The position numbers and the translations under genes were made by a program. DNA of 64,000 bases. It comes from Paenibacillus sp. MMS18-CY102 (GTDB lineage: Bacteria; Bacillota; Bacilli; Paenibacillales; Paenibacillaceae). This document shows, piece after piece, positions 23,827-35,763 of this stretch. Numbering within the stretch: the stretch's first letter is position 1; each line of letters opens with the position of its first letter. Below the pieces are notes generated by a model, which worked only from the letters and a program-made list of their open reading frames with translations, was not told where the DNA came from and did not search any database. The stretch is from assembly GCF_009789195.1 (NCBI RefSeq), contig NZ_WSTC01000005.1, forward strand, positions 1 through 64,000, given 5' to 3'.

Positions 23827-26800
23827 TTATTTGAACACCGGCATCGAACGCGAGGAGAAGTTGAGCGTCTCCAGCATGCGGAGCAATGCGCGAACTGTAT
23901 CAAGGGAAGTCAAGCAAACTGCACCGTTCTCAACCGCTTCACGGCGAATGCGGAAGCCGTCACGCTCAGGCGTTTTGCCCTTCGTCAGCGTGTTGACTAC
24001 GAAGTTAGCTTGTCCCGTACGGATCAAGTCGAGGATGTTCGGCGTTCCTTCGCTCAGCTTGTTAACGCGCGTAACGCGCAGGCCAGCATCTTCAAGCGCA
24101 GTTGCCGTGCCGCCTGTAGCAATCAGCTTGTAGCCGAGTGCTGCGAAGCCTTGCATCAATTCTACCGCATCTTCTTTATCTTTATCCGCAACGGTTACGA
24201 CGATCGCGCCAGTCGTTGGAATTTTCATGCCTGCACCGATCAAGCCTTTGTACAGTGCTTTCTCATACTGTACATCGCGGCCCATAACTTCGCCTGTCGA
24301 TTTCATTTCTGGCGTCAGCGTCGGGTCTACGCGGCGAAGCTTCGCGAAGGAGAACACCGGTACTTTAACCGATACATATTCATCTTCTGGCCACAGGCCA
24401 TCCGTATAACCAAGCTCAGCGAGCTTCGTTCCAAGGATCGCTTTCGTTGCCAGGTTTGCCATTGGCAGGTTCGTTACTTTGCTCAAAAACGGAACCGTAC
24501 GCGACGAACGCGGGTTAACTTCGATGACGTATACTTTTTCTTCATGGATGACGAACTGGATGTTCACGAGTCCGATTACTTGCAGTTCCTTCGCAATCTT
24601 AATCGTAATGTCGATGATTTGTTGCTTAATATCATCCGACAACGATTGTGGAGGGTATACTGCGATCGAGTCACCGGAGTGAACGCCTGCGCGCTCGACA
24701 TGCTCCATGATGCCTGGGATCAGAACCGTCTCGCCGTCGCAAATCGCGTCAACTTCCGCTTCTTTGCCCAGCATGTAGCGGTCGATCAGGACCGGATGCT
24801 CAGGATTGATTTTGACTGCTTCTTTCATGTAGAGCAGCAATTCCGTATCCGAGTATACGATTTCCATTGCGCGTCCGCCGAGTACGTACGAAGGGCGAAC
24901 AAGAACCGGATAGCCCAGGCCTTGTGCAACTGCTACAGCCTCGTCTACGTTCGTTACCGTGCTGCCTTCAGGTTGTGCAATGTTAAGCTTGCGAAGCATA
25001 GCTTCGAATTTCTTGCGGTCTTCTGCCGCATCGATGCTTTCAAGGCTCGAACCGAGAATGCGTACGCCAGCTTTAGCAAGCGGAGCAGCAAGGTTGATTG
25101 CCGTCTGGCCGCCGAACTGAACGATAACGCCGATTGGCTGTTCTTGTTCGATAACGTTCATTACATCCTCGAAGAAGAGCGGCTCGAAGTACAAGCGGTC
25201 AGAAGTCGAGAAGTCCGTCGAAACAGTCTCTGGGTTATTGTTAATGATAACCGCTTCATAACCTGCTTTTTGGATTGCCCAAACAGCATGTACAGTCGAG
25301 TAGTCGAACTCGATGCCTTGGCCGATCCGGATTGGGCCGGAGCCAAGCACGAGCACTTTTTGTTTGCTAGTTTCTGTCACTTCGTTCTCTGTTTCATAAG
25401 TCGAGTAGTAGTAAGGCGTCGTCGCTTCGAACTCAGCCGCACATGTATCAACCATTTTGTAAACTGGCTTCAAGCCTTGCTCAACGCGCAGCGCACGAAT
25501 GTCATCTTCATGCGTATGCGATTTGGCAGCACCTTCGCGGCGCAATTCAGCGATCGAACGGTCAGAAAAGCCTTTGCGTTTCGCTTCATAAAGCGTTTCG
25601 CTCGTCAGCGTAGCCTCTTTGCGGATACGATCCTCGAAAGCGATCAGGCTTTCGATTTTGTCGAGGAACCACCAGTCGACTTTCGTCAGGTCTTGAATAT
25701 CGAGCAGCTTCCAGCCACGGCGGAAAGCTTCTGCGATCAAGAACATGCGCTCGTCGTCTGGCTTAACCAGGCGTGCTGTCAACGTCTCGTCGTCAAGCGA
25801 CGAAGCTTCTTTCAAGTGCAGGCGGTGTACGCCGATTTCGAGTGAGCGGACCGCTTTATGGATCGACTCTTCGAAGGTACGGCCGATTGCCATAACTTCG
25901 CCAGTCGCTTTCATTTGCGTTCCGAGCTTACGGTTAGCCGATGTGAATTTATCGAACGGCCAACGCGGGATTTTGGAAACGATGTAGTCAAGTGTAGGCT
26001 CGAAGCAAGCGTATGTTTGACCTGTAACCGGGTTGACGATTTCGTCGAGCGTGTAGCCCGATGCGATTTTTGCTGCCATCTTCGCAATTGGGTAGCCCGT
26101 TGCTTTGGATGCAAGTGCCGACGAGCGGCTTACGCGCGGGTTAACTTCGATTACATAATATTGGTAGCTGTGCGGATCAAGCGCAAACTGTACGTTACAG
26201 CCGCCTTCGATGCTCAGCGCACGGATGATTTTGAGCGATGCTGAACGGAGCATTTGGTACTCACGGTCAGACAGCGTTTGGCTTGGTGCAACGACAATCG
26301 AATCGCCTGTGTGCACGCCTACTGGGTCGAAGTTTTCCATGTTGCAGACAACGATACAGTTGTCGTTCGCATCACGCATAACTTCATATTCAACTTCCTT
26401 CATGCCAGCGATCGATTTCTCGATCAAGCATTGGTCAATCGGGCTGTAACGAATGCCTGACGCAACTGTCTCTAGAAGCTCTTCTTCATTCGCACAAATG
26501 CCGCCGCCCGTACCGCCGAGCGTGTAAGCCGGACGAACGATGATTGGGTAGCCGATCTCATTCGCGAAGTCCACTGCTTCTTGAACCGTCGTTACGATTA
26601 CGGATTCTGGAACAGGCTGTTCCAGTTCACGCATCAGCTCACGGAACAAGTCGCGGTCTTCCGCGCGCTCGATTGCATCAAGCTGCGTACCGAGCAGCTT
26701 CACGTTCTCGCGCTCGAGAACGCCTGCACGAGCAAGCTCAACTGCCATGTTAAGGCCTGTTTGGCCGCCCAGCGTTGGGAGCAAGCCGTCTGGCTTCTCT

Positions 26801-27039
26801 TGGCGAATGATTTGCGATACGAATTCAAGCGTAATTGGCTCAATGTAAACTTTATGCGCCATGTTCGTATCCGTCATTATTGTTGCTGGGTTGCTGTTGA
26901 TGAGGACGACTTCAAAGCCCTCTTCCATCAATGCTTGGCAAGCCTGCGTGCCAGCGTAGTCAAATTCAGCTGCTTGTCCGATAACGATCGGACCGGATCC
27001 GATTACGAGAATTTTTTTGAGTTCATTATTTTTGGGCAT
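23827..27039 (-). CDS. pyrAB: Carbamoyl-phosphate synthase large subunit (pyrimidine)
   Basis: The 1070-residue subunit makes carbamoyl phosphate from glutamine-derived ammonia, bicarbonate and two ATP. It has the duplicated ATP-grasp halves ([25 protein letters not shown] and [21 protein letters not shown]), with conserved [13 protein letters not shown] and [15 protein letters not shown] loops, and a C-terminal allosteric MGS domain ([13 protein letters not shown]). It overlaps pyrAA by 14 bases. The operon position argues it is the pyrimidine enzyme; an arginine paralogue may exist elsewhere. Confidence 0.97.
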   Translation of the reverse strand: MPKNNELKKILVIGSGPIVIGQAAEFDYAGTQACQALMEEGFEVVLINSNPATIMTDTNMAHKVYIEPITLEFVSQIIRQEKPDGLLPTLGGQTGLNMAVELARAGVLERENVKLLGTQLDAIERAEDRDLFRELMRELEQPVPESVIVTTVQEAVDFANEIGYPIIVRPAYTLGGTGGGICANEEELLETVASGIRYSPIDQCLIEKSIAGMKEVEYEVMRDANDNCIVVCNMENFDPVGVHTGDSIVVAPSQTLSDREYQMLRSASLKIIRALSIEGGCNVQFALDPHSYQYYVIEVNPRVSRSSALASKATGYPIAKMAAKIASGYTLDEIVNPVTGQTYACFEPTLDYIVSKIPRWPFDKFTSANRKLGTQMKATGEVMAIGRTFEESIHKAVRSLEIGVHRLHLKEASSLDDETLTARLVKPDDERMFLIAEAFRRGWKLLDIQDLTKVDWWFLDKIESLIAFEDRIRKEATLTSETLYEAKRKGFSDRSIAELRREGAAKSHTHEDDIRALRVEQGLKPVYKMVDTCAAEFEATTPYYYSTYETENEVTETSKQKVLVLGSGPIRIGQGIEFDYSTVHAVWAIQKAGYEAVIINNNPETVSTDFSTSDRLYFEPLFFEDVMNVIEQEQPIGVIVQFGGQTAINLAAPLAKAGVRILGSSLESIDAAEDRKKFEAMLRKLNIAQPEGSTVTNVDEAVAVAQGLGYPVLVRPSYVLGGRAMEIVYSDTELLLYMKEAVKINPEHPVLIDRYMLGKEAEVDAICDGETVLIPGIMEHVERAGVHSGDSIAVYPPQSLSDDIKQQIIDITIKIAKELQVIGLVNIQFVIHEEKVYVIEVNPRSSRTVPFLSKVTNLPMANLATKAILGTKLAELGYTDGLWPEDEYVSVKVPVFSFAKLRRVDPTLTPEMKSTGEVMGRDVQYEKALYKGLIGAGMKIPTTGAIVVTVADKDKEDAVELMQGFAALGYKLIATGGTATALEDAGLRVTRVNKLSEGTPNILDLIRTGQANFVVNTLTKGKTPERDGFRIRREAVENGAVCLTSLDTVRALLRMLETLNFSSRSMPVFK

Positions 27040-28171
27040 ACTGCAGCTCTCCCTTCAACGTCTCCTGCAGCCGTGTTTGAAGCGGCTTCAATGGGTTGTT
27101 CTTCTTGTGGTCGCGAATCATGTCCAGGAATTGGTCGAACAGATAGCTCGAATCATGTGGGCCCGGCGCAGCTTCTGGATGGTATTGCACAGTGAATACT
27201 GGATGTTTCTTATGTTTAAGGCCTTCGATTGAGCCATCATTATTGTTGATGTGCGTCACTTCGAGGTCCGTGCCAGCGATCGAATCTTCCAGCACCGTAT
27301 AACCATGGTTCTGGGATGTAATGTAGCAACGGTTCGTTGCCAATTCTTTAACTGGGTGGTTGCCGCCGCGGTGCCCGAACTTCAGGCGAGTCGTGTCAGC
27401 GCCGCTTGCCAGGGCAAACAGTTGGTGGCCAAGGCAGATGCCGAAGATCGGGAATTCGCCGATCAGTTGTTTAACCGTCTCAACCGCATATGGAACGTCT
27501 TTTGGATCCCCAGGGCCGTTGGACAATTGAATGCCGTCAGGATTCAGGCGGCGGATTTGGTCAGCCGTCGTGTCATGCGGAACGACGATGACGTCACAAC
27601 CGCGCTTCGACAATTCTTTTACGATGCCGCTCTTCGCGCCGAAGTCGATCAGAACGACGCGCTCTTTGTTGCCTGGAGCCGAGAAAATGTTTTTCGTCGA
27701 CGTGCGCGCTACTTGGTCATGCAGCAATTGTGCAACGCCCAAACGCTCTTGCAATTCTTCAATCCGTTCGTTGCCTGTCGTCAGAAGGCCTTTCATCGTA
27801 CCGAAGTTACGAAGCTTACGCGTAAGCATCCGAGTATCGATGTCGCTGATGCCTGTAATGCCATACTCTTTGAGCAGGTAGTCCAGCGAGTACTCACCGC
27901 GCCAGTTGCTTGGCACCGGCTCATGGCGGCGTACAACAAAGCCGTGAATGTAAGGGCGCACTGCTTCGAAGTCATCGCGCGTAATGCCATAGTTGCCGAT
28001 GAGCGGGTACGTCATCGTTACGATTTGGCCACAGTAGGATGGATCGGACAGTACCTCTTGGTAACCTGTAATTCCTGTATTAAATACGACTTCGCCAGTC
28101 GATTGGCCCTCAGCGCCGAAGGCGAGGCCTGTAAACAGCGTACCGTCTTCCAACAACAATCTCGCTTGCAT
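27026..28171 (-). CDS. pyrAA: Carbamoyl-phosphate synthase small subunit (pyrimidine)
   Basis: The 381-residue subunit hydrolyses glutamine and channels ammonia to PyrAB. The class I amidotransferase site is seen as [12 protein letters not shown] with nucleophile cysteine near residue 244, and histidine/glutamate in [21 protein letters not shown] 28171 is chosen over GTG 28180 because GAGGA lies nine bases upstream. Confidence 0.97.
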   Translation of the reverse strand: MQARLLLEDGTLFTGLAFGAEGQSTGEVVFNTGITGYQEVLSDPSYCGQIVTMTYPLIGNYGITRDDFEAVRPYIHGFVVRRHEPVPSNWRGEYSLDYLLKEYGITGISDIDTRMLTRKLRNFGTMKGLLTTGNERIEELQERLGVAQLLHDQVARTSTKNIFSAPGNKERVVLIDFGAKSGIVKELSKRGCDVIVVPHDTTADQIRRLNPDGIQLSNGPGDPKDVPYAVETVKQLIGEFPIFGICLGHQLFALASGADTTRLKFGHRGGNHPVKELATNRCYITSQNHGYTVLEDSIAGTDLEVTHINNNDGSIEGLKHKKHPVFTVQYHPEAAPGPHDSSYLFDQFLDMIRDHKKNNPLKPLQTRLQETLKGELQYAQK

Positions 28172-28275
28172 CCGTATCACTCCTCAGAAGTTCTGAATCT
28201 TAATGAAATAACTGTGTTTGCTTATAATGGCCATTCTTTGATTCGGGTTAACGTTCGTTCGGGGCATTGCTCCGC

Positions 28276-29565
28276 TTACGCTTTGGTCCATACGAGCTTG
28301 CCGTTTACGACTGTCGCCGTTGGCCAGCCATACAGCTTCCAACCGCCGAACGGTGTGTTGTTGCTCTTCGAAGCGAATGTTTCTGGACGTACTTCGCGTT
28401 CGTTTTCCAGATCCACAACCGTCAAGTCAGCAGGCGCGCCTACTTCCAAGCGGCCCGTTGGCAGGTTGAACACGCGAGCTGGATCAGCTGTCATACGTTT
28501 CAGCAAGAAGCCGAGTGTCCATTGCCCTGTGCGTACGAACTTCGTGTACAACAGCGGGAAAGCTGTCTCGAAGCCAACGATGCCAAATGGTGCGAGCAAC
28601 GGGCCGCGAGCTTTCTCTTCCGCGCTATGAGGCGCGTGGTCGGTAACGACGATATCGATCGTCCCGTCCTCAAGGCCTTCGATGACCGCTTGCACGTCGC
28701 GTGGCGTACGCAGCGGCGGGTTCATTTTCCAGTTAGCGTCATCCAGGCCCGGAATATCTTCATCCGACAGCACCAAGTGATGCGGGCAAACCTCTGCTGT
28801 GATGCTAACTCCGATCGACTTCGCCAAGCGAATCAAGCGTACCGATTGCTCCGTGCTGACGTGGCAGACGTGGTAGTGAACGCCTGTCGCTTCCGCAAGC
28901 AGCGCATCGCGGCCTACATGGATCGCTTCGGACTCGTTCGGAATGCCTTTGAGGCCATGCTTTTTGGAGAAATTGCCTTCCGAAGCCCATGCGCCTTCAA
29001 CCAACGAGTCGTCCTCGCAGTGAGCGATGACCGGCATATCGAGCGACTTCGCCAGTGCCATTGCATTTTTCATCATTTGCGCGTTTTGGACGCCGACGCC
29101 GTCATCTGTAAATCCGATGGCACCCGCTTCTTTCAAAGCTGCAAAGTCAGTCAGCTCGCGGCCCAGCTCGTTTTTCGTAATCGCTGCATATGGCAGTACG
29201 CGTACGATGCCTTCTTTGGCTGCTTTATCAAGGATGTATTTCACCGTTTCAGCCGTGTCCGTTACCGGACGTGTGTTCGGCATACATGCAATCGTTGTGA
29301 ACCCGCCTGCTGCAGCCGAGCGAGTGCCGGTTGCGATGTCTTCTTTATATTCAAAGCCTGGATCGCGAAGGTGGACGTGCATATCGATGAAACCAGCGCT
29401 CACAAGCTTGCCTGCTGCATCAATAACTTCGCTGCCCGCTGTATCAGGCTGCTGGGAGCCGTCCACGATCTCAGCGATGTTGCCGCCTTCCGTGCGTACA
29501 TGTTTCTTCACGAGCGTGCCCGCTTCTTCGTTCCATACGAGGCCATTCAGAATCCATACTGACAT
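28276..29565 (-). CDS. pyrC: Dihydroorotase
   Basis: PyrC cyclises carbamoyl aspartate to dihydroorotate. The zinc motif FIDMHVHLRDPG is near residue 55, and later ligands lie in HVSTEQS and DHAPHS. The 429 residues (B. subtilis 428) are reached from ATG 29565, with GGGAG ten bases upstream; the longer frame to 29703 runs into pyrB. The C-terminal NTPFGGWKLYGWPTATVVNGK is typical of type I PyrC. Confidence 0.97.
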   Translation of the reverse strand: MSVWILNGLVWNEEAGTLVKKHVRTEGGNIAEIVDGSQQPDTAGSEVIDAAGKLVSAGFIDMHVHLRDPGFEYKEDIATGTRSAAAGGFTTIACMPNTRPVTDTAETVKYILDKAAKEGIVRVLPYAAITKNELGRELTDFAALKEAGAIGFTDDGVGVQNAQMMKNAMALAKSLDMPVIAHCEDDSLVEGAWASEGNFSKKHGLKGIPNESEAIHVGRDALLAEATGVHYHVCHVSTEQSVRLIRLAKSIGVSITAEVCPHHLVLSDEDIPGLDDANWKMNPPLRTPRDVQAVIEGLEDGTIDIVVTDHAPHSAEEKARGPLLAPFGIVGFETAFPLLYTKFVRTGQWTLGFLLKRMTADPARVFNLPTGRLEVGAPADLTVVDLENEREVRPETFASKSNNTPFGGWKLYGWPTATVVNGKLVWTKA

Positions 29566-29623
29566 TGTTGCGAATCTCCCTTCATAGTTGCCCAAATCAT
29601 CTATTTGGTCTAGATCTAATCCG

Positions 29624-30523
29624 TTAGCCCATTGCCCGTTCCATAACAGCCATCCGAATCGGAACACCGTTGGCCATTTGCGGGAAAATGCGGGATTTGG
29701 CATGCTCCACTAGCTCGCTATCGATTTCTACATCCCGGTTTACCGGTGCAGGGTGCATGATAATCGCGTTCGATTGCATCCGGTTAGCCCGTTCCACCGT
29801 TAGCCCGTAGCTTTCACGATAGAGCTCAGCGGACTTCATCATTCCTGTAGCATGCCGCTCCAACTGTACGCGCAGCATCATAACAACATCCGCTTTCACT
29901 GCCTCGTCCATGGAGATGTAAGGCGCGTCCAACTCGGTTGCTTGCATCTCAGCTGGCGCACAGAACTTCACATCTGCGCCAAGCTTGCGAAGCGCCCACA
30001 GGTTCGAGCGTGCTACACGGCTGTGCAGAATGTCGCCGATGATGGAAACCGACAACCCCTTGAGATCGCCAAAATGCTTGCGCATTGTGTACAAATCAAG
30101 CAGCGCTTGCGTCGGGTGCTCATTGTTGCCATCCCCTGCATTGATAAGCGGCACTTTCACTTTCGCTGCAATCTCTTCCAGCATGCCTATTGGCTTCAGC
30201 CGAATGACGCCTGCGTCAATGCCCATCGACTCGAGCGTTCGCACTGTGTCGTAGATCGATTCGCCCTTCTCTACGCTGGAGGCTGCCGCTGCGAAGTTCA
30301 TCACTTCCGCTCCGAGCCGCTTCTCTGCCATCTCGAATGAGAAGCGAGTCCGCGTGCTGTTCTCGAAAAACATGTTCGCGACGAACTTCCCTTGCAGTAC
30401 AGGCGTTAGCTTCTCCGCCTGCCCTTCCCAATAAGCCGCTCGGTCAAGAATCGATTCGATTTCTGCTGCGTCGAGGTCTTTCAACCCAAGTAAGCTGCGT
30501 TGCTTCAATGCCGTTGCCGTCAT
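29624..30523 (-). CDS. pyrB: Aspartate carbamoyltransferase
   Basis: PyrB makes carbamoyl aspartate. Carbamoyl-phosphate motif FFENSTRTRFSFE is near residue 50 and HPTQALLDLYTM near residue 130, with the aspartate-binding MHPAPVNRDVEI near the end. ATG 30523 (299 residues) follows GGGGG by eight bases. It acts alone; no regulatory pyrI is present, as normal in Bacilli. Confidence 0.97.
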   Translation of the reverse strand: MTATALKQRSLLGLKDLDAAEIESILDRAAYWEGQAEKLTPVLQGKFVANMFFENSTRTRFSFEMAEKRLGAEVMNFAAAASSVEKGESIYDTVRTLESMGIDAGVIRLKPIGMLEEIAAKVKVPLINAGDGNNEHPTQALLDLYTMRKHFGDLKGLSVSIIGDILHSRVARSNLWALRKLGADVKFCAPAEMQATELDAPYISMDEAVKADVVMMLRVQLERHATGMMKSAELYRESYGLTVERANRMQSNAIIMHPAPVNRDVEIDSELVEHAKSRIFPQMANGVPIRMAVMERAMG

Positions 30524-30580
30524 CCGGCTTGCCCCCTTCATATTGCGTGTTTACAAGTCGCCTTAGGCCGATGCCGCCTA

Positions 30581-31153
<573 letters not shown>

Positions 31154-31211
31154 TCATACCGTGCCAGACGGCTTCGGCCGTCCTCGTCGTATGCCTTCAC
31201 AGGTGAGCGCA

Positions 31212-31417
31212 TAAAAAAACTCCTTGCCTGTTGGGCAAGGAGTTAGCTGATAACCCAGTGGCTCCGTCAGCGAAGACAAGCCATCCGCATTCCAACCTCC
31301 ACCTAGGAAATCGGCATATGCAGACACCTGTCTTGCCGGCTGCGGGCCGACCGAGACTTCATGTTATCACGCTACCTTGCCAGCCTCACAGGGCTGATTT
31401 AAAGGTACTGCTGTATC
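31212..31417 (-). promoter_or_regulatory. PyrR-dependent attenuator leader
   Basis: The minus-strand leader holds a PyrR-binding element near 31374-31397 reading CAGCCCTGTGAGGCTGGCAA, close to the known B. subtilis core CCAGAGAGGCU. Its GGCAAGG end (31375-31381) can also pair with CCTTGCC in the terminator stem at 31212-31246 (AACTCCTTGCC, loop, GGCAAGGAGTT, then T7). These are mutually exclusive: without PyrR the antiterminator forms; with UMP-bound PyrR the binding loop forms and the terminator wins. Confidence 0.85.
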
Positions 31418-31423
31418 AAAGGA

Positions 31424-31452
31424 ATTATCCCATGTTCGACACGATCTGTCAA
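31424..31452 (-). promoter_or_regulatory. pyr operon promoter
   Basis: A perfect -35 TTGACA (31452-31447), 17-base spacer and GATAAT -10 (31429-31424) on the minus strand, with expected start near 31417, just before the PyrR element. Confidence 0.85.
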
Positions 31453-31849
31453 GACCCGCAGCCCCCTCCATACAATGATTCGCCCGCATTTTTCATTAAG
31501 ATTACTATTGATGTTTCGGGCTGTTTCTAACCAAAACAAGACCAGCCAAATTGGCGCTGCAATTACGAATTTTCCCTTGAAATGAAAGAAAATAAATAGG
31601 GAATAAACATCCCTGAACTCTCATTTATTCATAAAGTTACGATGCACAGCACGAAACGACCCCCGGTCACGCTAGAAAACGTTGAATGCAGCCTATTTCC
31701 ATTGCACAATATGCAAGGACATTTCCTTACTTCCACACACACAGTTGCTGCCATTGTACGAACTGCAATGAGGAGGACATCAACTCAACCTTACATGCAA
31801 CATACGCAGTATTCTGCGCGTGCCCAACGCAACTCTGCCGCTGCAAAAC
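31453..31849. other. Gene-free stretch between the pyr promoter and the dapL terminator
   Basis: About 400 bases without a convincing gene. Two plus-strand frames open here have no ribosome binding site and no recognisable protein. Nothing else was seen. Confidence 0.5.
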
Positions 31850-31896
31850 AAAAACAGAGGTGTCCCTTAGCCGTCACGGCTTTAGGGACACCTCTT
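31850..31896 (-). terminator. dapL terminator
   Basis: AGAGGTGTCCCT and its complement pair around a second stem AGCCGT/ACGGCT, with TTTTTG after on the minus strand. Confidence 0.88.
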
Positions 31897-31918
31897 ATCA
31901 AACAATATGCGATACGAA

Positions 31919-33154
31919 TTACAGCGACATGTTGCGAATGCGCTCGACTGCCTTTTCCGTATTTTCGCGAGTGCCGAATGCAGTTAGGCGGAAGTAGCCT
32001 TGGCCGCTTTGGCCAAATCCTACGCCTGGCGTGCCGACAATGTTTGCTTCGGAAAGCAATTTATCGAAGAACGCCCACGAGTCCATGCCGTTTGGCGTCT
32101 TAAGCCAGATGTACGGTGCATTAACGCCGCCGAAAACTTCAAGGCCGATCGATGCCAGGCCATCACGAATGATGCGAGCGTTCGTCATGTAGAAATCGAC
32201 AAGCGCTTTGATCTGCTCTTTGCCTTCTGGCGAGTAGACTGCAGCAGCACCGCGTTGCGTTACATACGATACACCGTTGAATTTCGTCGTGTGGCGACGG
32301 TTCCACAGGTCATTTACAAGCAGCTCTTTGCCGTCTTTATCGAAGCCTTTGAGCTCACGAGGAACGACTGTATAGGCACAGCGAACGCCCGTGAAGCCTG
32401 CTGTTTTGGAGAAGCTGCGGAATTCGATAGCAACTTCCTTCGCGCCTTCGATTTCATAAATGCTGCGTGGCACGTCCGGCTCTGTAATGAATGCTTCATA
32501 AGCCGAATCATACAAGATTACACAGTTGTTCTCTTTTGCATAGTCAACCCATTTTTTCAGCTCCGCTTTGGTCAGCGTCATGCCCGTCGGATTGTTCGGG
32601 TAGCACAAGTAGATGATGTCTACTTTACGCTTCGGCAAGCTTGGCGTGAAGTTGTTCTCAGCTGTGCAATCGAGGTATTCAATGTTTTCGTAGCGATTCG
32701 TCTCACGGTTGTATTTGCCGGAGCGGCCAGCCATTACGTTCGTATCGACATAAACCGGATATACCGGGTCTTGTACGGCTACAACGCTATCTTGGCTGAA
32801 AATCTCTTGAATGTTGCCTACGTCGCATTTGGATCCGTCACTGAGGAATACTTCGTTGGATTGGATATCAATGCCGCGCGCTTTGTAATCATTCTCGATG
32901 ATCGCTTGAATCAGGAAGTCGTAACCTTGCTCCGGGCCATAACCGCGGAACGTTTCTGGTTGCCCGAGCTCGTCCACTGCAGCATGCATCGCTTTAACGA
33001 TTGCGTCTGGAAGGCCGCGCGTTACGTCGCCGATTCCAAGGCTGATAATTTCAGCGTTAGGGTTTTCTTGTACAAATTTCGTACGGCGTTTTGCAATTTC
33101 GGAGAACAAGTAGCTGCCTTGAAGCTCCGAGTAGTAGGGATTCATTTGAGTCAT
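31919..33154 (-). CDS. dapL: LL-diaminopimelate aminotransferase
   Basis: DapL converts tetrahydrodipicolinate to LL-diaminopimelate in one PLP-dependent step, for lysine and peptidoglycan. The 411-residue protein has [19 protein letters not shown] near residue 37, [11 protein letters not shown] near 184 and the lysine-bearing [18 protein letters not shown] near 243, all typical of DapL rather than other class I aminotransferases. GGAAAGGTGAT precedes the ATG. It is alone here, with its own terminator. Its product feeds MurE in the same window. Confidence 0.95.
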   Translation of the reverse strand: MTQMNPYYSELQGSYLFSEIAKRRTKFVQENPNAEIISLGIGDVTRGLPDAIVKAMHAAVDELGQPETFRGYGPEQGYDFLIQAIIENDYKARGIDIQSNEVFLSDGSKCDVGNIQEIFSQDSVVAVQDPVYPVYVDTNVMAGRSGKYNRETNRYENIEYLDCTAENNFTPSLPKRKVDIIYLCYPNNPTGMTLTKAELKKWVDYAKENNCVILYDSAYEAFITEPDVPRSIYEIEGAKEVAIEFRSFSKTAGFTGVRCAYTVVPRELKGFDKDGKELLVNDLWNRRHTTKFNGVSYVTQRGAAAVYSPEGKEQIKALVDFYMTNARIIRDGLASIGLEVFGGVNAPYIWLKTPNGMDSWAFFDKLLSEANIVGTPGVGFGQSGQGYFRLTAFGTRENTEKAVERIRNMSL

Positions 33155-33288
33155 TGCGATATCACCTTTCCGTGACAGGCTGCAGTAGCTTATGCCATCA
33201 GCCTATTGATAGTAATGTACTCAGCATATCGCATCGTGTGCCACAACTTAAATATACGAATGCACAAAAAATTTGTACTATTACACCA

Positions 33289-34263
33289 CTATCGTTGACG
33301 GAGGCTATGCAGAACGTTTTCCATATCCTCAGGAATCGGCGCTTCAAATTCCAAATATTCGTTCGTACGCGGATGCTTAAACCCAAGAATCGCCGCATGC
33401 AGCGCTTGGCCATTCAATGCAACTGTTTTGCTTCTGCCATACATCGGATCGCCCGCCATCGGATGCCCGATATACTTCATATGCACACGAATTTGATGCG
33501 TTCTGCCGGTTTCCAGCTGCAATTCCAACAGGGTATAGTCGTCAAGCCGCTCTATTACGGAAAAATGCGTAACCGCATGCTTGCTGTTTTTGTCCGTAAC
33601 GGTGAACATTTTCCGGTCCCGGCCATCCCGGCCGATTGGAGCATCAACTGTCCCGCGGTCATGCGGCATATTGCCATGCACAAGTGCGATATATTTGCGC
33701 GTAACTGTATGTGCTCGCAGCTGCTCGGATAAAGAAGCATGTGCAGCATCATTCTTGGCGGCCATCAATAGACCTGTCGTATCTTTATCGATCCGATGAA
33801 CGATGCCTGGCCGAATCGAACCATTAATGCCGGACAAATCGGTGCAATGGTACATAAGCGCGTTCACGACAGTGCCCGAATTATGGCCTGGCGCAGGGTG
33901 TACCACGAGCCCGCGCTGCTTATTAATGACGATGACATCTTCATCTTCATAAACGATATGGAGCGGAATAGGCTCAGCTACGATTTCCGCTAGCTCCGGC
34001 TCTGGCACATCAACAAAGACGACGTCTCCCTCATCTAGCCGATGCTTCGCTTTTGCCACTGTCCCGTTCACGAGTACCGCTCCCGATTTGATCCAATCTT
34101 GGACTTGGGTGCGAGAAACAGCGGAATCGGCGAACGAATCCGTTACATATTTATCAAGGCGCTCGCCAGCAGCATCCCCTTCAACTACCCATTCCAGCGA
34201 GGAATTATCCTCTTCATTATCCATGATGTATTCAACTTCTGTTGATTGGTTCACTTCAGTCAT
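33289..34263 (-). CDS. RluD-family 23S rRNA pseudouridine synthase (YlyB-like)
   Basis: An N-terminal S4 domain (AGERLDKYVTDSF...) is followed by the RluA-type catalytic domain with the HRIDKDTTGLL motif carrying catalytic aspartate near residue 152 and GRTHQIRVHM. The ~25-residue acidic lead is longer than usual. It starts inside the lspA stop (TAATG), so the two are coupled, the same order as in B. subtilis lspA-ylyB. Exact uridine target cannot be told. Confidence 0.93.
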   Translation of the reverse strand: MTEVNQSTEVEYIMDNEEDNSSLEWVVEGDAAGERLDKYVTDSFADSAVSRTQVQDWIKSGAVLVNGTVAKAKHRLDEGDVVFVDVPEPELAEIVAEPIPLHIVYEDEDVIVINKQRGLVVHPAPGHNSGTVVNALMYHCTDLSGINGSIRPGIVHRIDKDTTGLLMAAKNDAAHASLSEQLRAHTVTRKYIALVHGNMPHDRGTVDAPIGRDGRDRKMFTVTDKNSKHAVTHFSVIERLDDYTLLELQLETGRTHQIRVHMKYIGHPMAGDPMYGRSKTVALNGQALHAAILGFKHPRTNEYLEFEAPIPEDMENVLHSLRQR

Positions 34264-34808
34264 TATTCTGTTCTTTCCTTCCGATCTGAATCTAGGCTAG
34301 CCGCGAGGCTGTTATTTGATAATTGCGCTTGTGCGCGCTCTTCCCGTGCTCCAATAAATGCATCAAGAAGGATGAAACCGACGCCGATGCAAATCCCCAT
34401 GTCCGCAACGTTAAAGATAGGGAATGTATAGCTGCCAAAATTAAATTGCAGAAAATCGACAACTTCGCCCGTGCGCGCACGATCGCTAAAGTTGCCTAAA
34501 GCTCCGCCGAGCACCATGCCAAGCCCTGTTAACAGGATTGCCCGGCCTGTTTTTCTCATTTTGGCCATGTACCAAACAAGGCCTACTGTAACGATGACTG
34601 TGACGATAAGAAAAAAGACCCGTTGATCTTCAAGCAAGCTGAAGGCTGCGCCTGTGTTCCGATAAGATGTAATTAGGAAGAAATCCCCAATAACGCTTAT
34701 TTGTTCATTCATTTGCATCTCATTCACGATTATTCGCTTCGTTACCATATCCGCAAAAAACACTACTGCACTAAGCACAAAATACATCCATAATCGCATC
34801 GATCTCAT
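34263..34808 (-). CDS. lspA: Lipoprotein signal peptidase II
   Basis: LspA cuts prolipoproteins before the lipidated cysteine. Four membrane helices are seen, with both catalytic aspartates: GNFSDRARTGEVVDFLQF and PIFNVADMGI. The SYRNTGAAFSLLED segment is conserved. It would process the binding and adaptor lipoproteins encoded in this window. The C-terminal polar tail of ~20 residues is variable. GGGGG precedes the ATG by 12 bases; an ATG three codons later is an alternative start. Confidence 0.96.
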   Translation of the reverse strand: MRSMRLWMYFVLSAVVFFADMVTKRIIVNEMQMNEQISVIGDFFLITSYRNTGAAFSLLEDQRVFFLIVTVIVTVGLVWYMAKMRKTGRAILLTGLGMVLGGALGNFSDRARTGEVVDFLQFNFGSYTFPIFNVADMGICIGVGFILLDAFIGAREERAQAQLSNNSLAASLDSDRKERTE

Positions 34809-35007
34809 GAATTCCCTGATTCCCCCTTATTGACAGTCAAGCCTATTGTAACACAAACGTTGAAGGGGCGACCACAGCAGGCATTTGCTGCATTACCAGC
34901 TGTAAACTTCGCCCAAAACAGGAGTTAATCCTCCCCTTCTGCGGCTGTTAAAACAACTGTTCGCGGTTCAACCTATAGCTATTGCAGATAAAAGGATGGT
35001 GCTGAAC

Positions 35008-35763
35008 GTGACGCCACTAACCCCGCAGCAGATTAGCCATTACCGGCAAATGCTGGTGAATATGAAGCAAGGGATCGAACAAGCACAACTAGATAGCGAA
35101 CATAATGGGCTCGCTTTCTCCTTAAAGGATGAAACTGGCGAGCTCTCGCCCATCGACAATCACCCAGGCGACATGGGTACCGAAATGTTCGAACGAAGCA
35201 AGGATATGGCGCTGCATGAGCAACAGGATTTGAAGCTGGAGCGTATTGACACTGCCCTCAAAGCCATCGAAGAAGGCAAATACGGGATATGCCAAGCCTG
35301 CGGCCAACCGATTCCTACGGACCGGCTCGATGCCCTGCCTGACGCTGCATTCTGCGTTGAACATGCGCCTCGCCAGCATTTGGAAGATAATCAACGCCCT
35401 GTAGAGGAAAGCTTCTTAGCGCCGGCATTTGGCCGCAGCAACCGAGACGATGATGATGGCTATAACGGATTCGATGGCGAGGATGCTTGGCAGATCGTAG
35501 AGCATTGGGGCAATTCCAACTCACCTGCCATGTCAGACAACCGGGAAGTCGATTCCTATAACGAAATGTATTCGGAAGCGGATGAGAACGACGGGTTTGT
35601 CGAGCCGATCGAAAGCTTCCTTGCAACCGATATTACAGGACGTGTCGTATCGGTCGTCCGCAATCGTCAATATCATGAATATCTTTCCCATGGCGAAGGC
35701 GATGGCGAGCTAGAAGCCGACCCTGCCCAGAGCAATGCCGCTGATTCAAGCACTTGGCTCTAA
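35008..35763 (+). CDS. yteA: DksA/TraR-type zinc-finger protein (YteA-like)
   Basis: The 251-residue protein has a helical N-terminal part (TPQQISHYRQMLVNMKQGIE, DIALHE-like ALHEQQDLKLERIDTALKAIEEGKYG) and a DksA-type zinc finger CQACG...FCVEH near residue 97. The family includes B. subtilis YteA, a small stress protein. The start GTG 35008 has AAAGG nine bases upstream; the nearer ATG 34996 would sit on the Shine-Dalgarno. The acidic C-terminal tail is long. Its end overlaps the convergent DUF5665 gene by four bases. Confidence 0.85.
   Translation: MTPLTPQQISHYRQMLVNMKQGIEQAQLDSEHNGLAFSLKDETGELSPIDNHPGDMGTEMFERSKDMALHEQQDLKLERIDTALKAIEEGKYGICQACGQPIPTDRLDALPDAAFCVEHAPRQHLEDNQRPVEESFLAPAFGRSNRDDDDGYNGFDGEDAWQIVEHWGNSNSPAMSDNREVDSYNEMYSEADENDGFVEPIESFLATDITGRVVSVVRNRQYHEYLSHGEGDGELEADPAQSNAADSSTWL

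Noticed and set aside
24010-25845. 611-codon plus-strand open frame opposite pyrAB
   Set aside because: It is the complement of a highly conserved carbamoyl-phosphate synthase gene with strong codon bias and has no ribosome binding site or recognisable domain.
27251-28630. 459-codon plus-strand open frame opposite pyrAA and pyrC
   Set aside because: It spans the antisense of two well-conserved genes and has no ribosome binding site; the protein looks random.
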